A stretch of DNA of 16,127 bases from JBDIBA01 sp039812705 (GTDB lineage: Bacteria > Actinomycetota > Acidimicrobiia > Acidimicrobiales > JBBSGY01): contig JBDIBA010000040.1 of NCBI GenBank assembly GCA_039812705.1, positions 1 through 16,127 on the forward strand. Reading direction: 5' to 3'. This document shows, piece by piece, positions 7,756 to 13,355 of this stretch. How positions within the stretch are numbered: position 1 is the first letter of the stretch; every line of letters begins with the position of its first letter. Made by a program: the position numbers and the translations under genes. The notes under the pieces were generated by a model, which saw only the letters and a list, made by a program, of their open reading frames with translations, ran no database searches and was not told where the DNA came from.

Positions 7756-8523
7756 TCACTTGACTGGGTTTGCGTAGCGGAAACTCAACGCGCCGTCGTA
7801 GCGCGGCACGGTGATGGTCGTTTGCTTGCCAATCGAAAATCCCAAGGAGAACTCCTCGGCGACCCCGCTGAACCGCCGCACGGCCGGCTCGGCCGTAAAC
7901 CGCGCCCTATCGGCACCGATTGCAGAAATCTCATATGGCGGCGCGTGAACAGTTCCGTTCAACAACAAGGTGTTTCCCACGCAAAGAATCGCGCTGGTGG
8001 CCACGACACGTTCACCGTTGATTGAAATCGCCTCGGCCCCGCTGGCCCACAACGCATTAACAACTGCCTGCACGTCTTGTGAGTGGATAACCAAGTCGTT
8101 CACGTTTCCCGACGGCGCTTCATTAAGTGTCGAGTCGTTCAGAGTGACCGTGAAACCCGAACCCTTCATGTCATTTAGCCCGGCCTGCTTTTCCGTGGCA
8201 GTAATGGCGCGTTCGGTCACCAGCAAGCCAAGAACGACATCATCACCACCGCTGCGCGTGGACGAAATCTTGGACCGGATGTCCTGCACGGCCTTCTTTT
8301 GGGATTCGATGTCGCCTTGCTGGCGTGAAATGAGCGCAGGTAGCCGCTGACTTGCCGGCAAGCGGCTCTCGGGGTCTGGCGGAGTCAACTGCAGGGTCAA
8401 CACGCCCAAAAACCCGACCATGACCGCTGCGATTGCCAACCACAGTGTGATCCGGCCCGGCTTTTGCTCATTTTCGGACTGACCTTCGTCCGTGGGGCGC
8501 CTCTTGAAACGCATGAGTTTCAT
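7756..8523 (-). CDS. DUF881 family membrane-anchored protein
   Basis: This 255-residue protein has a short basic cytoplasmic N-terminus, one membrane segment (about 25-45, ITLWLAIAAVMVGFLGVLTLQL), a predicted helical, possibly coiled segment (about 60-90), and an extracytoplasmic DUF881 domain with GSGFTVTLNDS, the NDLVIHSQDVQAVVNALWASGAEAISINGERV block and a final TITVPRYDGALSFRYA. The molecular function is unknown. The family recurs next to crgA and pknB in actinobacteria (Rv0012 in M. tuberculosis), suggesting a role at the division or growth site. ATG 8523 has GAGG about 11 bases upstream; ATG 8514 (MRFKRR) is an alternative. It is head-to-head with crgA. Confidence 0.9.
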   Translation of the reverse strand: MKLMRFKRRPTDEGQSENEQKPGRITLWLAIAAVMVGFLGVLTLQLTPPDPESRLPASQRLPALISRQQGDIESQKKAVQDIRSKISSTRSGGDDVVLGLLVTERAITATEKQAGLNDMKGSGFTVTLNDSTLNEAPSGNVNDLVIHSQDVQAVVNALWASGAEAISINGERVVATSAILCVGNTLLLNGTVHAPPYEISAIGADRARFTAEPAVRRFSGVAEEFSLGFSIGKQTTITVPRYDGALSFRYANPVK

Positions 8524-8538
8524 CTTCGGCGTAACCTC

Positions 8539-8874
8539 ATGGCCGTGGCCAAGGAGATCAAGAAGAAGCGCAAGACATCAACACCGTCGCAGACAAGCGA
8601 CGGTCGCGTTGCGCCAACAGGAAAACGCGTTACCGCCAAGGGTACGCAATCAAACCAGAACGCAGTCAGGCTGGAAGACAACGACTTTGGCAAACCCAGT
8701 TCGCGTCTTGTTCCCATCTTCATGTTCGGCTTCTTTGGAATTGGCGTTCTCATCATCTTGCTCAGCTACCTGCCGGGCGACATCTTGCCGGGCTCAGGCA
8801 ACAACAACTACTACGTGCTCGGCGGACTGCTCTGCATCTGCCTTGGCTTCGTCGCCGCCACACGCTACCGGTAA
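8539..8874 (+). CDS. crgA: cell division protein CrgA
   Basis: This 111-residue protein has a basic, Thr/Ser-rich cytoplasmic N-terminus (1-55, MAVAKEIKKKRK), then two membrane segments (about 57-77 and 91-107) joined by a short loop (PGDILPGSGNNNYY), ending TRYR. This is the UPF0233/CrgA layout. CrgA restrains premature Z-ring formation in Streptomyces and recruits septal PBPs and FtsI in mycobacteria. It is slightly longer than the mycobacterial protein (93 residues), with the extra length in the N-terminal tail. ATG 8539 begins the family block; GTG 8545 is possible. No Shine-Dalgarno is visible, and any promoter must lie inside the divergent DUF881 coding region. Confidence 0.92.
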   Translation: MAVAKEIKKKRKTSTPSQTSDGRVAPTGKRVTAKGTQSNQNAVRLEDNDFGKPSSRLVPIFMFGFFGIGVLIILLSYLPGDILPGSGNNNYYVLGGLLCICLGFVAATRYR

Positions 8875-8892
8875 GCGCGCCGCTTGGTCCGG

Positions 8893-8907
8893 GGCCGTTC
8901 GACGGCC
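8893..8907. terminator. short hairpin between convergent crgA and thiolase-like gene
   Basis: GGCCGT (8893-8898), loop TCG, then ACGGCC (8902-8907), in the 45-base gap between two convergent stops. It is compact and GC-rich without a T-run, so it is a plausible but unproven bidirectional terminator. Confidence 0.45.
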
Positions 8908-8919
8908 GCGGGCACCTTT

Positions 8920-10080
8920 TCACTCTCCGTTGTTATCGGCCGAAAAGATGAGAGCGTCTTGGTGCCCGCCGGCACCCGCGCTAACCAACGCCGAATAGCC
9001 GCCCACTTCAATGCAATCGTCAAGAGCGAACTGCAACGACAACAACGCGCCCACGCCAAACAGGTCACCGGTTCCAAGCACGCCGCCACACTGGTTGACC
9101 ACACATTTCAACTCTGTGTCGCGTCGATTCACATCGGCCATGAACGCAAGCGGCGTAACCGCCGAGTCTTCGTGAACGCACAGCCCGCCAAGGCGATCTA
9201 CAGACAGACTTGCCGCGTCCAACGCGTCGGAGAAAGCATCAACACCGGTTGTTGAAACATTGAACGACGAACGACTCGACTGGCCGACTATCGCCGGACA
9301 ACCAGTCGCGTCAACAACGTCAGAACGCGTCAACAACATCGCAGTTGCGCCATCACAGGTAACTGGAAAGGTTGCAGCGGTTAGGACACCGTCGTCGACG
9401 AACAGCGGAGGCAGGTCTTCAATGGCGGCCGACATCGCAACACAATCCGCATTGACAGAGCCGCCTCTGGCACTTGCTACCGGCGCAATTCGCGTTAACC
9501 GGCCCGCGTTGTTTGGTGCTTTTCTCCGAGACTCTTTTGCCCAGTCGTCGCATTCAACGCGCGAAATGCCGAAACGATCCGCAAGTTCCTGCAACAACTC
9601 GCCCGATGTTTTCAAACCGCCGTCACCGCCGTACTGCTTCAACAGTTCCGGTCCGAAAGGTCGCCCAACGCTGAGGCCCGCGACACTTCCAACTGCGACT
9701 CTCGACGCCGATGACAAGCCCACAACAATCGCAAAGTCGACATCACCGGCTTTCAACATTGCAGTTGCACTAAACAGCGCGCGCAGACCGCTGGAGTAGG
9801 CGCAATCAACAGTTGCGGTCGTCACGCGCTGCGAGAGGTCAGCTGCCGCGGCCAAAGCAGACGCGACATTCATCGACTGCTCGCCTATTGGATTCGCGCA
9901 ACCAACTACAAGTGCGCCAGACCTGGTAGTCAGCAACTCGGCCATCGACCCTGACGCCGATGCGCGCTCGAGCAAAAAACGCAATGCAGCCGTGCCAAGT
10001 TCAACCGAATGGAACTTGCTCAATTGCCCTTTTGAGGTTGCAAGAGGTGTGCGAACCCAATCGGCAATGACTACTGACAT
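8920..10080 (-). CDS. thiolase-fold protein lacking the canonical catalytic residues
   Basis: This encodes 386 residues, the normal length of a thiolase. The fold is recognisable: an N-terminal WVRTPLATSKGQLS block, VDCAYSSGLRALFSATAMLKAGDVDFAIVVG, a mid-region ELADRFGISRVECDDWAKESRRKA, TCDGATAMLLT, and a C-terminal GG..G.G..FGVGA. The active-site positions do not match an enzyme of the acetyl-CoA acetyltransferase type. The nucleophilic Cys before SSGL is Y95 (the nearby C93 is two residues off). The NEAF motif is HEDS (303-306). The GHP histidine is D339. The C-terminal Cys of CxG is S367. It may be a pseudoenzyme, a thiolase-fold aldolase-like protein, or a lyase. ATG 10080 has no Shine-Dalgarno but has TACTGT seven bases upstream, suggesting a leaderless transcript. 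No other lipid genes are near. The fold is secure; the function is unknown. Confidence 0.83.
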   Translation of the reverse strand: MSVVIADWVRTPLATSKGQLSKFHSVELGTAALRFLLERASASGSMAELLTTRSGALVVGCANPIGEQSMNVASALAAAADLSQRVTTATVDCAYSSGLRALFSATAMLKAGDVDFAIVVGLSSASRVAVGSVAGLSVGRPFGPELLKQYGGDGGLKTSGELLQELADRFGISRVECDDWAKESRRKAPNNAGRLTRIAPVASARGGSVNADCVAMSAAIEDLPPLFVDDGVLTAATFPVTCDGATAMLLTRSDVVDATGCPAIVGQSSRSSFNVSTTGVDAFSDALDAASLSVDRLGGLCVHEDSAVTPLAFMADVNRRDTELKCVVNQCGGVLGTGDLFGVGALLSLQFALDDCIEVGGYSALVSAGAGGHQDALIFSADNNGE

Positions 10081-10087
10081 GGTCGAA

Positions 10088-10093
10088 ACAGTA
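10088..10093 (-). promoter_or_regulatory. possible -10 box for a leaderless thiolase-like transcript
   Basis: TACTGT on the minus strand lies seven bases before the ATG at 10080, so transcription could start at or next to the A of ATG. This fits the TANNNT pattern of actinobacterial leaderless genes and the lack of a Shine-Dalgarno. No -35 is evident. Confidence 0.3.
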
Positions 10094-10106
10094 CGCGGAC
10101 AAGCAG

Positions 10107-10132
10107 AAAGAGGGCCCCTAAGGGCCCTCTTT
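10107..10132. terminator. strong hairpin with T-runs on both sides
   Basis: AAAGAGGGCCC (10107-10117) and GGGCCCTCTTT (10122-10132) form an 11-bp perfect stem with loop CTAA. On the plus strand TTTTTCTT follows; on the minus strand only TTT then CTG. It lies between the surface-protein stop and the thiolase-like start, so on the minus strand it would terminate the surface-protein transcript. The T-run is better on the plus strand, where no gene precedes it. Confidence 0.75.
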
Positions 10133-10160
10133 TTCTTGCCTTGTTGTTGCTTGGGGAAGT

Positions 10161-10177
10161 GCCCGGCTAGGCCGGGC
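10161..10177. terminator. GC-rich hairpin just after the surface-protein gene
   Basis: GCCCGGC (10161-10167), loop TAG, GCCGGGC (10171-10177), extended by one T-A pair. On the minus strand it begins 12 bases after the stop codon of the surface-protein gene and precedes the second hairpin at 10132-10107, making a tandem terminator arrangement. Confidence 0.55.
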
Positions 10178-10188
10178 AGGCAAGTCCC

Positions 10189-11547
10189 TTATGCAGCAAC
10201 CGTTGCGTTGCGACGAGCGCGACGGCTAGCGCGGGTGAAAGCGCCACCGAGGAGCATCATCGACGCACCGAGTACTGCAAGATCAGCTGACTCAACACCG
10301 GTCTTGGCCAAGACCTGTGGGGTTTCGGTGATACCGAGAACCTCAGGTGTTTCAGGAACTTCTGGAGCTGGTGCTTCACAAGCCTCGCCACCGTTCACGA
10401 ACTCGATCAAGCGGCCTTGGTCGCCGTAGTAGTTGTTTGAGTCAACAGGTCCGAACTGCTTGATGATCTCGCCGCGAACGAAGTCGATCTGGAAGAAGCA
10501 GTCAGGAGCGATGATTTCGAGGCTGTGAGTTCCAGCTCCGAAAGTACCGGTCTGAGAGTCAAAGACACTCTGAAGAAGGGCGTTTTCGCGGGTGAATTCG
10601 TCGTCAACTGCGTTGTAAGCAACGAGTGAGTAGACGCTCTCATCGCAACCCTCTGCCAGGGTGAAGGTGACCTTGACGCGGTCGCCGGTCTTAACCGTGC
10701 TCATGTCCTTGAAGCCAGGAACACCGTTGATGGTGTAGCTGATGTTGGTGATCTGGTCGTTCACATCTGCTGGGCAAACATCTTTTGGTGTTTCAGGTGT
10801 AGGTGTAGGCGTTGGGGTCGGAGCAGGAGTTTCCGGCTTGGGCTTGGGCTTGGGCTTAGGCTTTGGCTTTGGCTCTGGCTTTGGCTCTGGCTTTGGCTCT
10901 GGCTTTGGCTCTGGCTCAGGAGTAGGAGCAGGTGCTTCGCACTTGTTGTCGCCGCCCAAGGCAGCTTCGATCAAGCGACCCTTATCTGAACCATCGGTTG
11001 GGTTGTAGAGGTTCTTCGGAGGTGCGAAGGTCTCGATGACGTCACCGGTGAAGAAGTCGATTTGGTAGAAGCAGTTGATCGACTTGATGTTCAGTTCGCC
11101 GCTCTGGCCTGAAGACAAGGTGATCTTGTCGCTAGCTGAAAGCTTCTGAAGGTGAACTTCGCTTTCCTTGTAGATGTTCGAAGGTGCTTCGTAGACAGCG
11201 AGACCGAAGGTCGTTGGCTCACAGCCATCCTTCGCGGTGACCTTGACCTTGACGTCAGCACCTTCGGTTACACCGTGGAGACCACTGACTTGCTTGCCGT
11301 TTACGAAGTACTGAACTGAAGCGACTGCGTCTTTGCCGACACATGCCTTGGCGGTAGCAGCCTTTACTGCGGCCTTGCTGTCAGCTGTAGCTGCAATGAG
11401 GCTCTTTACTTTCGCGTCAGCCGAGTGACTGGCGGAAGCTGAATGGGTGTGGGCCTCGGTGGCGCTAGCAACACCGTTGGTTGCCACAACTGCGGCACCG
11501 GCGATTACTGGAACTGCAAGAAAACGAAGGTAAGAACGTGAAAGCAC
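10189..11547 (-). CDS. secreted surface protein, two homologous four-Cys domains, PE/PK stalk, LAXTG sorting signal
   Basis: This encodes 452 residues. A signal peptide (1-29, cleavage after ASA) is followed by a Ser/His/Ala-rich stretch, domain 1 (about 66-205), a proline stalk (about 206-254: PEPKP units grading into PKPK then PTPT), and domain 2 (about 255-392). The C-terminal sorting signal is LAKTG (413-417), a hydrophobic segment (420-436) and a basic tail (RASRRARR). Both domains share four cysteines at matching spacing (69/109/159/203 and 258/301/350/390), an NG-x-VxG-like start, the N/D-CF(Y/F)QIDF..G..I..F core, GRLIE, and the end CEAPAP. LAXTG is the motif used by class E sortases of actinobacteria, so wall anchoring is likely; no sortase lies in this window. 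GTG 11547 has AGGAG six bases upstream. Its AAG/GGT-rich codons look like those of a well-expressed gene. The domain function is unknown to me; adhesion or a surface coat is a guess. Confidence 0.88.
   Translation of the reverse strand: MLSRSYLRFLAVPVIAGAAVVATNGVASATEAHTHSASASHSADAKVKSLIAATADSKAAVKAATAKACVGKDAVASVQYFVNGKQVSGLHGVTEGADVKVKVTAKDGCEPTTFGLAVYEAPSNIYKESEVHLQKLSASDKITLSSGQSGELNIKSINCFYQIDFFTGDVIETFAPPKNLYNPTDGSDKGRLIEAALGGDNKCEAPAPTPEPEPKPEPKPEPKPEPKPKPKPKPKPKPETPAPTPTPTPTPETPKDVCPADVNDQITNISYTINGVPGFKDMSTVKTGDRVKVTFTLAEGCDESVYSLVAYNAVDDEFTRENALLQSVFDSQTGTFGAGTHSLEIIAPDCFFQIDFVRGEIIKQFGPVDSNNYYGDQGRLIEFVNGGEACEAPAPEVPETPEVLGITETPQVLAKTGVESADLAVLGASMMLLGGAFTRASRRARRNATVAA
10834..10918. 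repeat. in-frame 6/12-bp tandem repeats encoding the PE/PK stalk
   Basis: On the plus strand GGCTTG occurs in tandem (about 10835-10857), followed by 12-bp units GGCTTTGGCTCT repeated about four times (about 10865-10914). On the coding minus strand these give KP and EPKP units. All units are multiples of three, so copy-number change would alter stalk length without breaking the frame. Confidence 0.85.
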
Positions 11548-11552
11548 AAGAG

Positions 11553-11557
11553 CTCCT
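11553..11557 (-). promoter_or_regulatory. Shine-Dalgarno of the surface-protein gene
   Basis: CTCCT on the plus strand is AGGAG on the minus strand, six to seven bases before the GTG at 11547. It fixes the start ahead of a good signal peptide. Confidence 0.8.
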
Positions 11558-11634
11558 AATTAAAAGAAGAGACAACAACAAGATTCTGCTTGCGGACCGT
11601 TCGCGCGCCTCTTCACTAACGAGCCCTTAATTAG

Positions 11635-11655
11635 GTAACCACGTACCGTGGTCAC
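11635..11655. promoter_or_regulatory. operator-like dyad in the divergent control region
   Basis: The 21-bp sequence GT-A-ACCACG-TAC-CGTGGT-C-AC has the perfect arms ACCACG (11638-11643) and CGTGGT (11647-11652), extended by GT/AC after one mismatch. The sequence CACGTAC also occurs twice (11640-11646 and 11653-11659). Its size and symmetry fit a dimeric regulator. The regulator is unknown. Confidence 0.45.
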
Positions 11656-11664
11656 GTACAAGCA

Positions 11665-11680
11665 TTTTTTGTGATTTTTT
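11665..11680. other. phased T-tracts, probable intrinsic bend
   Basis: Two T6 runs (11665-11670 and 11675-11680) repeat at exactly 10 bases, followed by AATTTC at 11684-11689. Helically phased A/T-tracts bend DNA. They sit next to the dyad, in a window otherwise poor in such runs. Confidence 0.5.
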
Positions 11681-11805
11681 GCCAATTTCTTTGGAAGCCG
11701 GAGGAAACCCCGCACCCGGACCCCCAGACCAGGGATTTTGACCATCTTTGGCGGACAAACACCCCAACGATGAGTGTTAACCGACCTGTTGTCTCTAGAC
11801 TTGGG

Positions 11806-11840
11806 GAAGCGTTTCCGCCGCTTCGCACGCGGCTTTTATT
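11806..11840 (+). promoter_or_regulatory. attenuator-like alternative hairpins in the murA leader
   Basis: Stem A is GAAGCG (11806-11811) with CGCTTC (11819-11824), loop of seven. Stem B is GCCGC (11817-11821) with GCGGC (11829-11833), loop of seven, followed directly by TTTTATT (11834-11840) and then the AGGAG ribosome-binding site. The stems share bases 11819-11821 and cannot form together. Stem B plus the T-run resembles a weak intrinsic terminator, stem A an antiterminator. The stems are short, so this is a suggestion. Confidence 0.35.
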
Positions 11841-11845
11841 AGGAG
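11841..11845 (+). promoter_or_regulatory. Shine-Dalgarno that sets the murA GTG start
   Basis: AGGAG lies five bases before GTG 11851. It decides the start against the open frame that continues upstream to 11671, which encodes no family sequence. Confidence 0.8.
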
Positions 11846-11850
11846 TTTGT

Positions 11851-13206
11851 GTGACCTCAGCGCCTTCCCCGCGTCCAGCCGAATCACCAGCATCGAAGCC
11901 TTCTTGGGTGGTTGAACCATCTGGCCCGCTTAATGGCACAGTCGGGGTCAAGGGATCCAAAAACGCCATCACAAAACACATGGTTGCTGCACTTCTTGGT
12001 TCACAGCCTTCGGTCTTGATGAACGCCCCAGACGTTGGCGACGTCAAGATCACCGCCGAGATGATGCGACACCTGGGCGCTCACGTAGACATCGATGGCG
12101 ACAAGATCACCATTGACCCAACCGAGATCAGCACCGGCGAGGTCCCTCTCACGTTTACCGGCCGCAACAGGATTCCGATTCTCCTTCTTGCTCCCATGCT
12201 TCACCGCACAGGCGAAGTGTTCGTGCCCTTAGTTGGTGGTGACGACATCGGCACTCGCCCGGTGGACTTCCACATCAACGCGCTTCGTGCCATGGGCGCC
12301 GAAATTGAAGAGTCCCAAGACGGCATCACTGCCAAGACCACGGGTCTGAAAGGCGCAAAGATTCGCCTTCCTTTCCCTTCTGTCATGGGAACCGAAACCG
12401 TGCTTCTAGCTGCAGTTTTGGCAGAAGGCACGACCATTTTGGACAACGCGGCGACAGAGCCCGAAGTTGTCGAGCTGGCCCTCTTCTTGCAGCGCATGGG
12501 CGCGCGGATCGAGCTTCGCCCCAACCGTCGCTACATCATCGACGGTGTGAAGTCGCTGACCAGCGCTCGCCACACCCTCTCCGGTGACCGCATTGAAGCG
12601 TTCTCTTACCTGGTGGCCGGCTTGGTGACCGGCGGTTCCGTGAGGGTCCACGGCTGCACCCAGGGCCGAGTCGTCACAGCTATCACCACCCTTGCGCGAA
12701 TGGGCGTCCAATTCGAGATCGAAGACAAGTGGCTCAGCGCGAAGGCCGACAAGCTTTCGCCAGTCGTCGTCAACACCGACACCCACCCTGGTTTCATGAC
12801 TGACTGGCAATCCCCGCTTCTCGTTCTGATGACCCAGGCCGATGGCATGAGCGTCCTGCACGAAACCGTTTACGAGAACCGCCTCGGCTATGCCCAGGGT
12901 CTCAACGCAATGGGCGCAGACATTTCGGTGTTTGACACATGCCTTGGCGGCCCTACCTGCAACTTTTACGAGACCAATGCCAAGCACTCGGCCGTTGTTC
13001 ACGGCGTCAGCAAGCTCCACGGCGCCGAGGTCACCATGCCCGACATCCGCGCAGGGTTCTCTTATGTCATTGCGGCCGCCGCAGCCCAAGGCCCGTCGAC
13101 GCTTTACGACATCCACCACCTCGAGCGCGGGTACAACAAGCCTCTCGAACGCTTCAGCGAATTGGGCCTCCACATCACAAGAAACGCTGGTCAAGCCACT
13201 GCTTGA
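11851..13206 (+). CDS. murA: UDP-N-acetylglucosamine 1-carboxyvinyltransferase (MurA), Asp-type
   Basis: This 451-residue cytoplasmic enzyme transfers enolpyruvate from PEP to UDP-GlcNAc, the first committed step of peptidoglycan precursor synthesis. Family residues are present: K37-N38 in GSKNA (E. coli K22/N23), R-P in GTRPVDFHI, T317-D318 (the D305 position) and D398-I-R400. At the position of E. coli Cys115 the GGC-x-IG motif reads GGDDIG, with D131 replacing Cys. This exchange is known from M. tuberculosis and Chlamydia and makes the enzyme insensitive to fosfomycin. An N-terminal extension of about 17 residues, rich in Pro/Ser/Ala, precedes the domain; the family is usually near 420. 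The start is GTG 11851 after AGGAG. It is transcribed alone here, with a structured leader. Confidence 0.92.
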   Translation: MTSAPSPRPAESPASKPSWVVEPSGPLNGTVGVKGSKNAITKHMVAALLGSQPSVLMNAPDVGDVKITAEMMRHLGAHVDIDGDKITIDPTEISTGEVPLTFTGRNRIPILLLAPMLHRTGEVFVPLVGGDDIGTRPVDFHINALRAMGAEIEESQDGITAKTTGLKGAKIRLPFPSVMGTETVLLAAVLAEGTTILDNAATEPEVVELALFLQRMGARIELRPNRRYIIDGVKSLTSARHTLSGDRIEAFSYLVAGLVTGGSVRVHGCTQGRVVTAITTLARMGVQFEIEDKWLSAKADKLSPVVVNTDTHPGFMTDWQSPLLVLMTQADGMSVLHETVYENRLGYAQGLNAMGADISVFDTCLGGPTCNFYETNAKHSAVVHGVSKLHGAEVTMPDIRAGFSYVIAAAAAQGPSTLYDIHHLERGYNKPLERFSELGLHITRNAGQATA

Positions 13207-13277
13207 GCGGCGGCCCACAGCGTCAAATGCGCTCCTGGATACCGTCTGAAATCCAAGAAATCAGGACTGGTGAGAAA

Positions 13278-13312
13278 GTTGCGAACGTGTAACAATGTCA
13301 CCCGTTCGCAAC
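13278..13312. promoter_or_regulatory. 10-bp perfect inverted repeat between murA and the GT2 gene
   Basis: GTTGCGAACG (13278-13287) is the exact inverse complement of CGTTCGCAAC (13303-13312), separated by 15 bases. As RNA it would form a hairpin after the murA stop, but no T-run follows. As DNA it could be an operator upstream of the gene starting at 13356. Which of the two is undecided. Confidence 0.5.
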
Positions 13313-13355
13313 CAAACACCCTGGTCAAGCGGCAACTTCCCAAAGTGAGTGCATT

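Larger units (their letters stand above)
11548..11850. other. 303-base divergent intergenic control region (surface protein / murA)
   Basis: This is the only gene-free stretch above 300 bases. From left to right it holds the AGGAG of the surface-protein gene (11553-11557), a dyad (11635-11655), phased T-tracts (11665-11680), a C/G-rich stretch with little structure (11695-11740), an isolated TTGACC around 11738, and the overlapping hairpins and AGGAG of the murA leader (11806-11845). I could not find a convincing -35/-10 pair on either strand. It is also a little richer in AT runs than its surroundings. Confidence 0.7.

Noticed and set aside
9260..9799. 179-codon open frame on the plus strand inside the thiolase-like gene
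   Set aside because: It is antisense to a full-length recognisable protein, has no ribosome-binding site or domain, and its composition looks like a shadow frame.
10834..10918. Short regular repeats that could suggest a CRISPR array
   Set aside because: Units are 6-12 bp with no spacers and encode the PE/PK stalk in frame.
10742..11008. Glycine-rich plus-strand frame (GVGVG...GLGLGFGSG)
   Set aside because: It is the antisense reading of the proline stalk repeats of the surface-protein gene, not a structural protein of its own.
11738..11743. TTGACC as a -35 element for murA
   Set aside because: No TANNNT hexamer lies at 16-19 bases downstream, so I did not call a promoter.
11671..11850. 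Upstream extension of the MurA reading frame (60 extra residues)
   Set aside because: It encodes no family sequence, and AGGAG five bases before GTG 11851 marks the start. The extension crosses the leader hairpins.
13281..13310. CGAAC...GTTCG half-sites resembling a LexA SOS box
   Set aside because: The actinobacterial LexA box needs about four bases between half-sites; here the arms are about 17 bases apart.
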